This document shows positions 15,993 through 24,465 of a DNA stretch of 64,000 nt, one piece after another. A model generated the notes under the pieces. It saw only the letters and a list, made by a program, of their open reading frames with translations. It ran no database searches and was not told the DNA's origin. Position numbers and translations under genes: made by a program. The stretch spans positions 1,369,742-1,433,741 of the forward strand of contig NC_014216.1 in the NCBI RefSeq assembly GCF_000092205.1. Direction: 5' to 3'. The stretch is from Desulfurivibrio alkaliphilus AHT 2. GTDB lineage: Bacteria > Desulfobacterota > Desulfobulbia > Desulfobulbales > Desulfurivibrionaceae. The stretch's first letter is position 1, and each line of letters starts with the position of its first letter.

Positions 15993-17360
15993 TTAACGCG
16001 CCAGTCCTTTGGGCCGCTTGCGTTTCTTTTTGCCCCCGCCCATCAGACCGCCCAAGCCACCTGGCTTGCCGCGCATTTTTTTCATCATTTTCAGCATTTC
16101 GGTGTAACTTTTGATCACCTTGTTGACATCCTGCACCTGGGTGCCGCTGCCTTTGGCGATCCGGGCCCGGCGGGAGGCGTTGATGATGGCATGATTACGC
16201 CGTTCCTTTTTGGTCATGGAGTTGATCACCGCCTCCACCTTGGTCAGCTCCCGCTCGTCGGGTTTGGGCATGTTCTGCAATTGCTTGAGTCGCCCCATGC
16301 CGGGGATCATACCCATGATCTGCTCCAGGCTGCCCATCTTGCGCACCTGTTTGATCTGATCGAGAAAATCCTCCAGGGTAAAGCCATCCTGCCGGAGCTT
16401 GCGGTTTAAGTCCTCGGCCTTTTCCTTGTCGATGGCGGCCTCGGCTTTTTCGATCAGCGACAGGACATCGCCCTTGCCCAGGATCCGCGAGGCCATCCGG
16501 TCGGGATGAAAAACCTCGAGCGCATCCAGCCCCTCGCCCAGGCCCACAAACTTGATGGGCCGGCCGGTGGCCTTTTTGATCGATAGCGCCGCGCCGCCAC
16601 GGGCATCACCGTCAAGCTTGGTCAGCACCACCCCGGTAAGGGAGAGGTCCTGATGAAATTTGTCGGCCACCGCCACCGCGTCCTGGCCGGTCATGGCGTC
16701 GGCCACCAGCAGAATCTCGGCCGGTTGCAAAGCGGTCTTGATCCGGCTCAACTCCTCCATCAGTTCCTGGTCGACATGGAGCCGGCCAGCGGTATCGACC
16801 AGCAGGATATCGCAACCCAGTTCTCCGGCCCTGGCCACCGCCTGGCGGCAGATATCCACCGGGTCCTGGTCGGTGCGGGAGGGATGGACCGGTACTTCCA
16901 GTTCCCCAGCCAGCACCGTCAACTGATCGATGGCGGCCGGGCGGTAGACGTCGGCCGGGACCAGATAGGGTTTTTTGCCCTCCCCTTGCAGGCGCCGGGC
17001 CAGCTTGCCCGAGGTGGTGGTCTTGCCCGAACCTTGCAGGCCGACCATCATGATCACCACCGGCTTGCGGCCACCCAGCTCCAGCTCTACACTGCTGCCG
17101 CCCAGCAATTCCACCAGTTCCTGGTGGACAATCTTGATTACCTGCTGCCCCGGAGCCAGGCTCTTGAGCACCTCGCGCCCCACCGCCTTTTCGGTGACCG
17201 AGGCGATGAAGTCCTTGACCACCCGGAAGTTGACATCGGCCTCCAGCAGGGCCAGACGCACCTCCCGCATGGCCTCCCGGATGTTCTCTTCGGTGAGGGT
17301 CCCGTGGCCGCGCAGATTTTTAAAAACGTCCTGCAGACGCTGGGAAAGACTGTCAAACAT
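15993..17360 (-). CDS. ffh: Signal recognition particle GTPase
   Basis: Targets nascent membrane proteins to the translocon with 4.5S RNA and FtsY. The 455 residues have the N domain (MFDSLSQRLQDVFKNLRGHG), the GTPase G domain with GLQGSGKTT, DTAGRL and TKLDGDARGG, and the methionine-rich M domain near the end (QIMGMIPGMGR, MLKMMKKMRGK). Length is typical. It heads the ffh-rpsP-KH-rimM-trmD operon and has a near-consensus promoter 75-103 bp upstream. Confidence 0.97.
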   Translation of the reverse strand: MFDSLSQRLQDVFKNLRGHGTLTEENIREAMREVRLALLEADVNFRVVKDFIASVTEKAVGREVLKSLAPGQQVIKIVHQELVELLGGSSVELELGGRKPVVIMMVGLQGSGKTTTSGKLARRLQGEGKKPYLVPADVYRPAAIDQLTVLAGELEVPVHPSRTDQDPVDICRQAVARAGELGCDILLVDTAGRLHVDQELMEELSRIKTALQPAEILLVADAMTGQDAVAVADKFHQDLSLTGVVLTKLDGDARGGAALSIKKATGRPIKFVGLGEGLDALEVFHPDRMASRILGKGDVLSLIEKAEAAIDKEKAEDLNRKLRQDGFTLEDFLDQIKQVRKMGSLEQIMGMIPGMGRLKQLQNMPKPDERELTKVEAVINSMTKKERRNHAIINASRRARIAKGSGTQVQDVNKVIKSYTEMLKMMKKMRGKPGGLGGLMGGGKKKRKRPKGLAR

Positions 17361-17434
17361 GGTTTAAACCACCAACTCCAAGGAGGTTAAAGCCGGCGGC
17401 GCCCCACAACGGGTACACTGCCAGGAAACGGGCA

Positions 17435-17463
17435 AACATACTTGGTAGCAAGCACAATGTCAA
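17435..17463 (-). promoter_or_regulatory. Sigma-70-type promoter of the ffh operon
   Basis: On the minus strand TTGACA (17458-17463) and TATGTT (17435-17440) are 17 bp apart, about 75 bp before the ffh start. The rest of the 17361-17543 stretch holds no recognisable gene. Confidence 0.68.
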
Positions 17464-17543
17464 GAAACAAGAAACTGTACTTGTCCGGCGCCCCCCGATT
17501 ATGTAATGATTGGTCACGGCACCCGACCTGAACGGTTGTCGTG

Positions 17544-17582
17544 GTAAATGTTCTGCAGTTATTGGCCCTGGTGAACGCTTAC
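17544..17582 (-). repeat. Internally deleted 39-bp derivative of the GTAA element
   Basis: Starts GTAAATGTTCTGCA and ends TGGTGAACGCTTAC, so both ends match the termini of the full element (GTAA-GTTCA type) while the hairpin is missing. It lies 10 bp left of the full copy at 17593-17743, in opposite orientation. No 8-bp duplication was found around it. Confidence 0.55.
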
Positions 17583-17592
17583 TGTTATCAAG

Positions 17593-17743
17593 GTAACCGT
17601 TCACCAAGGGTATTAACTTACCGGTCTAACGGGCCGTAATCGTTCAGCAGTGCCGCAGATTCGGGTAAGCAGCCAGGCGCCGCGTACACCGGGTACTCAA
17701 GCCTGGCTGATCGCCCGAAGGTGCGGTGCTGCTGAACGATTAC
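17593..17743 (+). mobile_element. GTAA-hairpin MITE, type B, with exact 8-bp target duplication
   Basis: Best reference copy, 151 bp. Lead module GTAACCGTTCACCAAGGG... (17593-17635) and hairpin 17636-17743 (GTAATCGTTCAGCAG...CTGCTGAACGATTAC). It is flanked by exact TTATCAAG at 17585-17592 and 17744-17751. The hairpin arms pair over about 45 bp, with a conserved internal loop (taag opposite atcg). It sits in the divergent region between ffh and the secreted protein gene. Confidence 0.92.
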
Positions 17744-17767
17744 TTATCAAGCAAGCGAGGTAAAGCC

Positions 17768-19021
17768 ATGCCCCTGAAGCCCATCCTCATCCTGGTGCTG
17801 TTTACCCTGTTGACCATGCCGGCCTCTCTTGCCATGGGCCAGCGGCTGCAGCACCCCCTGCTCGACGAAATGCCCCCCGGTGAGGCCGCCCTGGTAAAAC
17901 AGGCGTTTGCCGCGCCAGCCGGCGAATTGCCCACCCTGCTCAGCGGCGAGGGGCACGGCAAGCTGGCCATCGCCCCACCCGACCGCTTTGTCTATGCCAT
18001 CATCGACGGCAAAGACCTCTCGTACCCTTACCGGGACGAAAACGGCGACCAGCGCCGGCAGCAGGCGTTCACCCAACTTACTGCTAAAGTCAGTTACCAG
18101 TCGCCCGAGCCTGGGGAAACCGGCGGCGAACTGTTCGCCGTGGCCCGTTACCGGCTGATCAACAATTACCGGGCCGACCTGTCGCATTACCCACCGGCGG
18201 CCGCTGATATTGACGCCGATTACAGCTACTCATTTGCCGAAGGCGGCCTGATCGACGGCTTGAGCCATGACCCGGCCCAGGAATTTTTGTTTGATTTCTC
18301 AACCGACCCGATCCCCGTCGGCATCAGCGACTTGACCCTGTATGTGGTTTTTCGGGGTGCGGCGGCGCAGCATGGACGGAACGGGAAGCTGGCAATGGGG
18401 GTGCGGGAGTTGAGCGAACCGGACCATCATGTTTTCTGGAACTCGTCGGACCAGGTGGTCATCGACAAACAACTCTATACCGCCGAGCAAATCAGGCGGG
18501 ATCCGGAGCTTTTCAGTTACGTCGACTTCAACAACAACGGCATCCTCAACGAAGAGGGTGAGCCTTATATCGACCCATATCCCGTGAGCTTTGAGGTCAT
18601 TTTCTCGGCCCGGGAGCCGCAAAAAGGGGCGGGACGGCACTACCTGGCCGCCGCCATCAGGGACCTGCCGCCGGCCAGGCACAGCCGCCTGATCGTGCTG
18701 ACCGACCAGCCGGCTCCCCAGACCAGTTGGATCACCGCTATCTCCTACGACGACCCCAGAGACCGCACGGCCTGGGTCGTCAACCACTACGCCTTTCAGA
18801 GCGCCGCCGTGCGCACCTCCCCGCGCTTCTTCGCTTCTCCCCTGAACCCGGAGGGTTACGCCTATCGGGGAATTCGGCAGCACCATTTCCTGGCGGAATT
18901 TCAGTGCAGCATCATTGATCGGCAGGTGGTTATGGACCCCGATCCCTGCCCCGATTTTGCCACCGAAAGACCGGCGCCAAAGAACCCGGCCCCCTACCCG
19001 GTACAAATTCACCAGCCGTAA
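17768..19021 (+). CDS. Secreted protein of unknown function
   Basis: A 417-residue product from ATG 17768, preceded by GAGG. The N-terminus (PLKPILILVLFTLLTMPASLAMG) is a clear signal peptide. I do not recognise the family. Visible features are acidic loops such as DFNNNGILNEEGE (about residue 258), which resembles a calcium-binding EF-hand or dockerin loop, a DENGDQ segment near 88, and alternating hydrophobic strands suggesting a beta-rich periplasmic or surface protein. Two cysteines occur near the C-terminus. It stands alone, facing fabD convergently; the two stop codons are within about 12 bp. The longer reading from 17726 uses repeat sequence and was dropped. Confidence 0.75.
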   Translation: MPLKPILILVLFTLLTMPASLAMGQRLQHPLLDEMPPGEAALVKQAFAAPAGELPTLLSGEGHGKLAIAPPDRFVYAIIDGKDLSYPYRDENGDQRRQQAFTQLTAKVSYQSPEPGETGGELFAVARYRLINNYRADLSHYPPAAADIDADYSYSFAEGGLIDGLSHDPAQEFLFDFSTDPIPVGISDLTLYVVFRGAAAQHGRNGKLAMGVRELSEPDHHVFWNSSDQVVIDKQLYTAEQIRRDPELFSYVDFNNNGILNEEGEPYIDPYPVSFEVIFSAREPQKGAGRHYLAAAIRDLPPARHSRLIVLTDQPAPQTSWITAISYDDPRDRTAWVVNHYAFQSAAVRTSPRFFASPLNPEGYAYRGIRQHHFLAEFQCSIIDRQVVMDPDPCPDFATERPAPKNPAPYPVQIHQP

Positions 19022-19025
19022 GCGA

Positions 19026-19961
19026 TCAGTTAGCCACGAGCTGCTCCACCCCCTGAGGGGTGTCCACCTGGATGACGGTGCACTCAACGTCGGCGGGGAT
19101 GATCTTTTTGAGCAGGCCGCTTAAGACATTTTTGGGGCCGACCTCGATAAAGCAGCGCACCTCTTCGGCCAGCAGCCGCTGCACAATTTCGTACCAGCGG
19201 ACGGAGGCAGCGATCTGGCGAGCCATGATGGCCCGGATTTCGGCAGGGTCGCTCTCCGGGGCGGCGGTGACATTGAACAGGATGGGGGCCTGCGGGGCGG
19301 CAACCGGCAGCTCGGCCAGCAGGGCGCTGAAATCATCCACCGCCCCGGCAATCAGTTCACTGTGCCAGGCGCCGCTGACCTTCAGGGGAATCGACTTACC
19401 TCCCTTTTCCTTGACCATCTCGGCGGCCGCCGCCAGGGCGGCGTTGTCGCCGGAGATTACCACCTGGGCGGCGGAGTTATGGTTGGCCACCGCCAGCCGA
19501 CCGTGGGCCCTGGCGTGGTCGACAATTTCCCGCACCGCTTCGATATCCAGTTTAACCACCGCCGCCATGCCGCCGGGGTTGGCCGCCGCTTCCCGCTCCA
19601 TCAGGCTGCCGCGATGGGTTACCAGCTTGATGGTGTCTTCAAAAGTCAACACCCCGGCGGCACTAAGGGCGGCGTACTCGCCCAGGCTATGGCCGACAAA
19701 ATAGTCCGCTCTTACCCCTTTTTTCGCCAGGGCCTGCCAGCAAATCAGGTTGACCGCGGTCAGGGCTGGCTGCAAGTGCAGGGTGCGGGTAAGTTCCTCC
19801 TCCGGCCCTTCCAGGCAAAGCCTTTTCAGCGGCAGCCCGCTGATCTCTTCGGCCCGGGCGAGCAGGGCGGCGGCCTCCGGATCGCGGTCCAGAAATTCCC
19901 GGCCCATGCCGATATACTGGGAGCCCTGACCGGGGAACATGACGGCGGTTTTATTAGGCAT
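19026..19961 (-). CDS. fabD: Malonyl-CoA:ACP transacylase
   Basis: Loads malonyl groups on acyl carrier protein for fatty-acid synthesis. The 311 residues contain FPGQGSQYIGMG, the active-site GHSLGEYAAL with the nucleophilic Ser, and the catalytic His in SGAWHSELI, followed by the GPKNVLSGLLKK end. Normal length. It follows lspA by 19 bp in an ileS-lspA-fabD unit. Confidence 0.96.
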   Translation of the reverse strand: MPNKTAVMFPGQGSQYIGMGREFLDRDPEAAALLARAEEISGLPLKRLCLEGPEEELTRTLHLQPALTAVNLICWQALAKKGVRADYFVGHSLGEYAALSAAGVLTFEDTIKLVTHRGSLMEREAAANPGGMAAVVKLDIEAVREIVDHARAHGRLAVANHNSAAQVVISGDNAALAAAAEMVKEKGGKSIPLKVSGAWHSELIAGAVDDFSALLAELPVAAPQAPILFNVTAAPESDPAEIRAIMARQIAASVRWYEIVQRLLAEEVRCFIEVGPKNVLSGLLKKIIPADVECTVIQVDTPQGVEQLVAN

Positions 19962-19979
19962 AACAATTCTCCTGCAATG

Positions 19980-20489
19980 CTAAACGACTTTATCGACTTG
20001 GGGTTCTTCCGGCGGATGACGCCAGGTGGCCACAAAAAAAAGCAGCACCCCGACGGTGATGGCGCTGTCGGCGATATTGAAGGCGGGCCAATGGTAATCC
20101 CGCCAGTAAAAATCGAGAAAATCGGTGACCTCGCCCAGCCGGATGCGGTCCAGCAGGTTGCCCAGGGCCCCGGAGGTGATCAGGGCCAGGGCATAAAGGT
20201 AGAGCCGCCCCTGGTAGCGAACATGGCGATAGAGCACGGCCAGCAGGATCAGCGCCAAAACGGTGGCGCCGATGAAGAAAAATCGCCGCCAGCCGGGATC
20301 ACCGTCGGCCAGCAAGCCGAAGGCGATGCCGGGGTTGGTGTAGTGGACCAGGTCGAAAAAACCGGGGATGATCTGCCGGCTTTCATAGAGGGCCAACTCG
20401 GCCCGGACCCACAATTTGCTGAGCTGGTCGACCGCCAGCAACAGCACCAGCACGGTCAGCGGGCCGCCATGGTGGCGCCGGCCGCTCAC
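19980..20489 (-). CDS. lspA: Lipoprotein signal peptidase
   Basis: Inner-membrane aspartic peptidase that cleaves lipoprotein signal peptides. The 169 residues hold four hydrophobic segments, the FDLVHYTNPGIAFGLL motif, and the catalytic aspartates in LGNLLDRIRLGEVTDFLDFYW and FNIADSAITVG. It overlaps the end of ileS by 4 bp. The ileS-lspA pairing is widespread. Its substrates would include the lipoproteins encoded at 7035-9901. Confidence 0.96.
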   Translation of the reverse strand: MSGRRHHGGPLTVLVLLLAVDQLSKLWVRAELALYESRQIIPGFFDLVHYTNPGIAFGLLADGDPGWRRFFFIGATVLALILLAVLYRHVRYQGRLYLYALALITSGALGNLLDRIRLGEVTDFLDFYWRDYHWPAFNIADSAITVGVLLFFVATWRHPPEEPQVDKVV

Positions 20490-23326
20490 CCGATGGCCTC
20501 GCTGCAGCGGTAGCAGATGCCGGGATGATTGGTGTTGTCGCCCACGCTTTCGGCCCGCATCCAGCAGCGCTCACATTTTTCGCCGGGGGCCGGGCGGACC
20601 AGAACCTGCAGGTCGGCGATCTCTTCGCCGTGGTAAATATTTTCCGCTCCGGCCGGCAGCGCTTCTTCCCGGCGCATGGCCGAGACGATTGTCACCAGTT
20701 GCAGGGTGTCCCAGTTGGCGGCGATGAACTCGGCCCACTGGCCCTGGGCGGCCACCACCACCTCGGCGTCCAGGGAGTGGCCGATTACTTTGTCCCGACG
20801 GGCAATCTCCAGGGCCCGGGTGAATTCCGAGCGCAGGGCGAGGATTTTGTCCCACTTGGCCAATAATTCCTGGTCGGCCAGGCGTTGGGGCCGGGCCTCC
20901 GGGAAGGAGGCGAGAAACACCGAAGCCTCCCGCTCCTGGTCGACGGGCAGATACTCCCAGGCCTCGGCGGCCAGGAAGGAGAGGATGGGCGCCAGCAGGC
21001 GCAGCAGGCCGTCGCAAATCTCGTACATCACCGCCTGGGCCGCCCGGCGCTGGGGGTGGTCGGCGGGCATGGTGTAGAGCCGGTCCTTGACGATATCCAG
21101 GTAGAGGGCGCTGAGGCTGACGGTGCAAAAGTTGTAAAGGCCGTGGTAGACCTGGTGGAACTCGAAGCTGTCGTAGCCGGTGCGGGTCTTTTCCTTGAGT
21201 TGTTCAAAACGGGCCAGAATCCAGCGGTCCAGTTCGTCCATTTCCGCCTCGGGCGGGGCGCCGGGGGCGGTGGGGTCGAAATCGTGCAGGTTGCCCAGCA
21301 GGAAGCGGACGGTGTTGCGGATCTTGCGGTAGGCGTCGGCCAGTTGCTTGAGGATGTTGTCTGAAATCCGGATATCGTCCCGGTAATCCTCCGAAGCCGC
21401 CCACAGGCGCAGGATCTCCGCCCCGTGCTTTTCAATGATCTGCCCCGGCGCGATGACGTTGCCGATGCTCTTGGACATTTTTTTACCCTTGCCATCCACC
21501 ACGAAGCCGTGGGTGAGCACCGCCTTGTAGGGAGCCGTCCCCCGGGTGCCCACCGCAGCCAGCAGGGCGCTTTGAAACCAGCCCCGGTGCTGGTCGCTGC
21601 CCTCAAGGTAAAGGTCGGCCGGGCTTTGCAATTCCCGACGCTGCTCCAGCACGGCGGCGTAGCTGACCCCGGAATCGAACCAGACATCCAGGATGTCCTC
21701 TTCCTTGGTGAGGTTGGTCGAGCCGCAGGTGCAACGGGCCTCGGGGCCGATGAAATCGGTCAGGGGCCGGGCAAACCAGGCGTCGGCGCCTTCTTGGGTA
21801 AAAAAATCGGTGATCCTGGCGGCGATCTTTTCATCGTTGAGCACCCGGCCGCAATCCTGGCACCAGACGGCGGTGATCGGCACCCCCCAAGCCCGCTGAC
21901 GGGAGAGGCACCAGTCCGGCCGGCCGGCCACCATGCCGTGGATGCGCTCCCGCCCCCAGCGGGGAATCCAGTCGGCGTTGTTGATGGCCTTGAGCGCCTT
22001 TTCCCGCAGAGTGGTTTGTTCGCCGGCAATGCCGGCCGGGATGTCCATGCCGATGAACCACTGCTCGGTGGCCCGGAAGATCACCGGCTTTTTGCAGCGC
22101 CAGCAGTGGGGATAGCTGTGGGAAATTTTCTGCTCCCCCAGCAGGGCGCCGCTTTGCTGCAGGTCGGCAATAATCTGCTTGTTGCCCTTGAGGATGAACA
22201 TGCCGGCATAGGGGCCTCCCTCGGCGGTGAAATGACCCCGGTCATCCACCGGCGAAAGCACCGGCAGGTCGTGCTTGAGACCGCTTAAGTAGTCCTCGCG
22301 GCCGTGGCCCGGAGCGGTGTGGACGCAGCCGGTACCGGCTTCCAGGGTGACATAATCGGCAGCGATGATCCGGGAATCGCGCCCCATAAAGGGGTGCAGG
22401 CAACTGTGGCCCAGCAGATCGGCGGCTGCCAGGGTGGTTACCACCCGGTATTCGCCGAGCCCGCAGGCGGCGGCCACCTGCTCCACCAGCTCCTCGGCCA
22501 TGATCAGGGTTTCACCGTTAACCTCGACGGCGGCGTAAGTGAAGTCCGGATGCAAGGCCACCGCCACGTTGGCCGGCAGGGTCCAGGGGGTAGTAGTCCA
22601 AATGACAAGGAAAAGATTCGGGAAAAGGTCCGGCGACAGGTTGGGGTGTTTTTCCGCCAGTGCTTTTGCTGCCGCCGGTTGCAGGGGGAATTTTACGTAG
22701 ATTGAGGGGGAGGTCTGGTCGGCGTATTCCACCTCGGCTTCGGCCAGGGCGGTGCGGCAGGAGGCGCACCAGTGCACGGGCTTGCGGCTGCGGCTGACCA
22801 GGCCGTTCAGCAGAAAATTGTTGAACTCGCGGGCGATGGCCGCCTCGTAGCGGTAGTCGATGGTGAGGTAGGGTTGTTGCCAGTGGCCCAGCACCCCCAG
22901 GCGCTGGAACTCTTCGCTTTGCACGGCGATCCATTGGTCGGCGTAGCGGCGGCATTTTTCCCGGAACTCCAGCTTGCCGATGGCGGCCTTTTGCTCCCCC
23001 AGCTCCTTGTCGACGTTGAGCTCGATGGGCAGGCCGTGGCAATCCCAGCCCGGCACGTAGGGGCAGTGGTAGCCGCTCATCCGTTTGGACTTGAGGATGA
23101 TATCCTTGAGGATCTTGTTGAGGGCATGGCCCATGTGCAAATGCCCGTTGGCGTATGGCGGGCCGTCGTGCAGCACGTAGAGGGGGCGATGGGCGGTGGC
23201 CCGGCAGAGGTTTTCATACAGCCCTTCTTCTGCCCATTTTTTCAGCATCTCCGGCTCGCGCCGGGCCAGGTTGGCCTTCATGGGAAAATCGGTTTGCGGC
23301 AAGTTGAGGGTGGAACGGTAATCCAT
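20486..23326 (-). CDS. ileS: Isoleucyl-tRNA synthetase
   Basis: Charges tRNA-Ile. The 946 residues show the class I signature PYANGHLHMGHALNK (HIGH type), the KMSKS signature in GKGKKMSKSIGN, the editing domain in the middle, and a C-terminal zinc finger (CERCWMRAESVGDN...CYRCSEAIG). This is the bacterial type with the C-terminal finger. The next gene, lspA, overlaps its stop. The 227 bp to cooC upstream contain no other gene. Confidence 0.97.
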   Translation of the reverse strand: MDYRSTLNLPQTDFPMKANLARREPEMLKKWAEEGLYENLCRATAHRPLYVLHDGPPYANGHLHMGHALNKILKDIILKSKRMSGYHCPYVPGWDCHGLPIELNVDKELGEQKAAIGKLEFREKCRRYADQWIAVQSEEFQRLGVLGHWQQPYLTIDYRYEAAIAREFNNFLLNGLVSRSRKPVHWCASCRTALAEAEVEYADQTSPSIYVKFPLQPAAAKALAEKHPNLSPDLFPNLFLVIWTTTPWTLPANVAVALHPDFTYAAVEVNGETLIMAEELVEQVAAACGLGEYRVVTTLAAADLLGHSCLHPFMGRDSRIIAADYVTLEAGTGCVHTAPGHGREDYLSGLKHDLPVLSPVDDRGHFTAEGGPYAGMFILKGNKQIIADLQQSGALLGEQKISHSYPHCWRCKKPVIFRATEQWFIGMDIPAGIAGEQTTLREKALKAINNADWIPRWGRERIHGMVAGRPDWCLSRQRAWGVPITAVWCQDCGRVLNDEKIAARITDFFTQEGADAWFARPLTDFIGPEARCTCGSTNLTKEEDILDVWFDSGVSYAAVLEQRRELQSPADLYLEGSDQHRGWFQSALLAAVGTRGTAPYKAVLTHGFVVDGKGKKMSKSIGNVIAPGQIIEKHGAEILRLWAASEDYRDDIRISDNILKQLADAYRKIRNTVRFLLGNLHDFDPTAPGAPPEAEMDELDRWILARFEQLKEKTRTGYDSFEFHQVYHGLYNFCTVSLSALYLDIVKDRLYTMPADHPQRRAAQAVMYEICDGLLRLLAPILSFLAAEAWEYLPVDQEREASVFLASFPEARPQRLADQELLAKWDKILALRSEFTRALEIARRDKVIGHSLDAEVVVAAQGQWAEFIAANWDTLQLVTIVSAMRREEALPAGAENIYHGEEIADLQVLVRPAPGEKCERCWMRAESVGDNTNHPGICYRCSEAIG

Positions 23327-23553
23327 AACGGTAACCTTGCATAAAGATGGTAAGGGCCCCGGCGGCAGACAATAACAGGTTATAGTGCCGGCCTTTTTGC
23401 CACTTCAGCGGCGGCGGCCCGGAAATTAAGCATGAAGCATGGAAAAGAATCAGGTAAAATACCAGCTTACCGCAAGTTTGCAAGGGCCAAGTTGGCGAGG
23501 GTCAACCTGGTAAAAGGAAAAAATATTTAAGACGCCACCCGGCGGAGGAAGCA

Positions 23554-24312
23554 ATGCCGAAGATAATCGCCATGGCCGGCAAAGGCGGAGTGGGCAAGAC
23601 CACGGTCACCGCCCTGCTGCTCAATTACCTGCTGGCCGAGAAAAAGACCCCGGTACTGGCGGTGGACGCCGACGCCAACGCCAACCTCAACGAACTGCTG
23701 GGCCTGGAGGTGGGGCTGACCATCGGCCAGGTACGCAAGGAGATGAAGGGTGATTTACCGCCGCATATCACCCGCGATCAGTACATGGAGATGAAGGTTC
23801 ACCAGGCCCTGGTGGAGGCCGGCGGTTTCGATCTGCTGACCATGGGCCAGCCCGACGGCCCCGGCTGCTACTGCTCAGCCAACCAGTTCCTGGCCATGAC
23901 CATGGATCACCTGGCCGGCAACTATGAATATATCCTGGTGGACAACGAGGCCGGGATGGAACACTTGAGCCGCATGAACCTGCGGGTCATCGATCTGCTG
24001 CTGGTGGTCTCCGACCCCTCGGCCCGGGGAATCATGACCGCCGGCCGGATCGCCGGGCTGACCGAGCCACTGGGGATCGCGCCGGGCAAAAAATGCCTGC
24101 TGGTCAATCGCGCCCCGGCCGCCCCGGAAGCGGCCCTGACCGCCAAAATCGACGAAACCACCCAAAGCAGCGGCCTGGAACTGGCCGGCCTGCTGCCCCA
24201 AAGCGAGTCGCTGGCGGCCTGGGAGCTGGCCGGCCGTTCCTACCTGGATTTACCCGCCGACGAGCCGGTGCTGCCCGCCGCCCGGGAGATTTTTGGCCGG
24301 ATTTTGCCCTAA
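23554..24312 (+). CDS. cooC: CooC/AcsF-type nickel-insertion ATPase
   Basis: A 252-residue P-loop protein of the MinD/CooC group. The deviant Walker A GKGGVGKTT, DADANANLNELLG and ILVDNEAGMEHLSR (Walker B region) are clear, and the GCYCSAN segment carries the CxC pair that CooC dimers use to bind nickel. CooC-family ATPases help activate carbon monoxide dehydrogenase or acetyl-CoA synthase. No such enzyme is in this window, so the target gene lies elsewhere. It stands alone, convergent with flgE. Confidence 0.85.
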   Translation: MPKIIAMAGKGGVGKTTVTALLLNYLLAEKKTPVLAVDADANANLNELLGLEVGLTIGQVRKEMKGDLPPHITRDQYMEMKVHQALVEAGGFDLLTMGQPDGPGCYCSANQFLAMTMDHLAGNYEYILVDNEAGMEHLSRMNLRVIDLLLVVSDPSARGIMTAGRIAGLTEPLGIAPGKKCLLVNRAPAAPEAALTAKIDETTQSSGLELAGLLPQSESLAAWELAGRSYLDLPADEPVLPAAREIFGRILP

Positions 24313-24375
24313 CAAAGACAACCTCAAGCTTTTCCGCCAACCACTTAGAGGTATGGCAAAGGAGCAGAGACAACA

Positions 24376-24407
24376 CGGCCCGGGCGGGATGATTCCCGGC
24401 CGGGCCG
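24376..24407. terminator. GC-rich hairpin between convergent cooC and flgE
   Basis: CGGCCCGG at 24376-24383 pairs with CCGGGCCG at 24400-24407. A second inverted repeat (ggcggg with ccccgcc) follows at about 24427-24446. Position between two gene ends suggests a bidirectional terminator, but long T runs are absent, so confidence is limited. Confidence 0.42.
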
Positions 24408-24465
24408 CGCTTGTTTGGTAAGCGGAGGCGGGTTGCAAACCCCGCCCCATGCTGAAAACGGTTTA

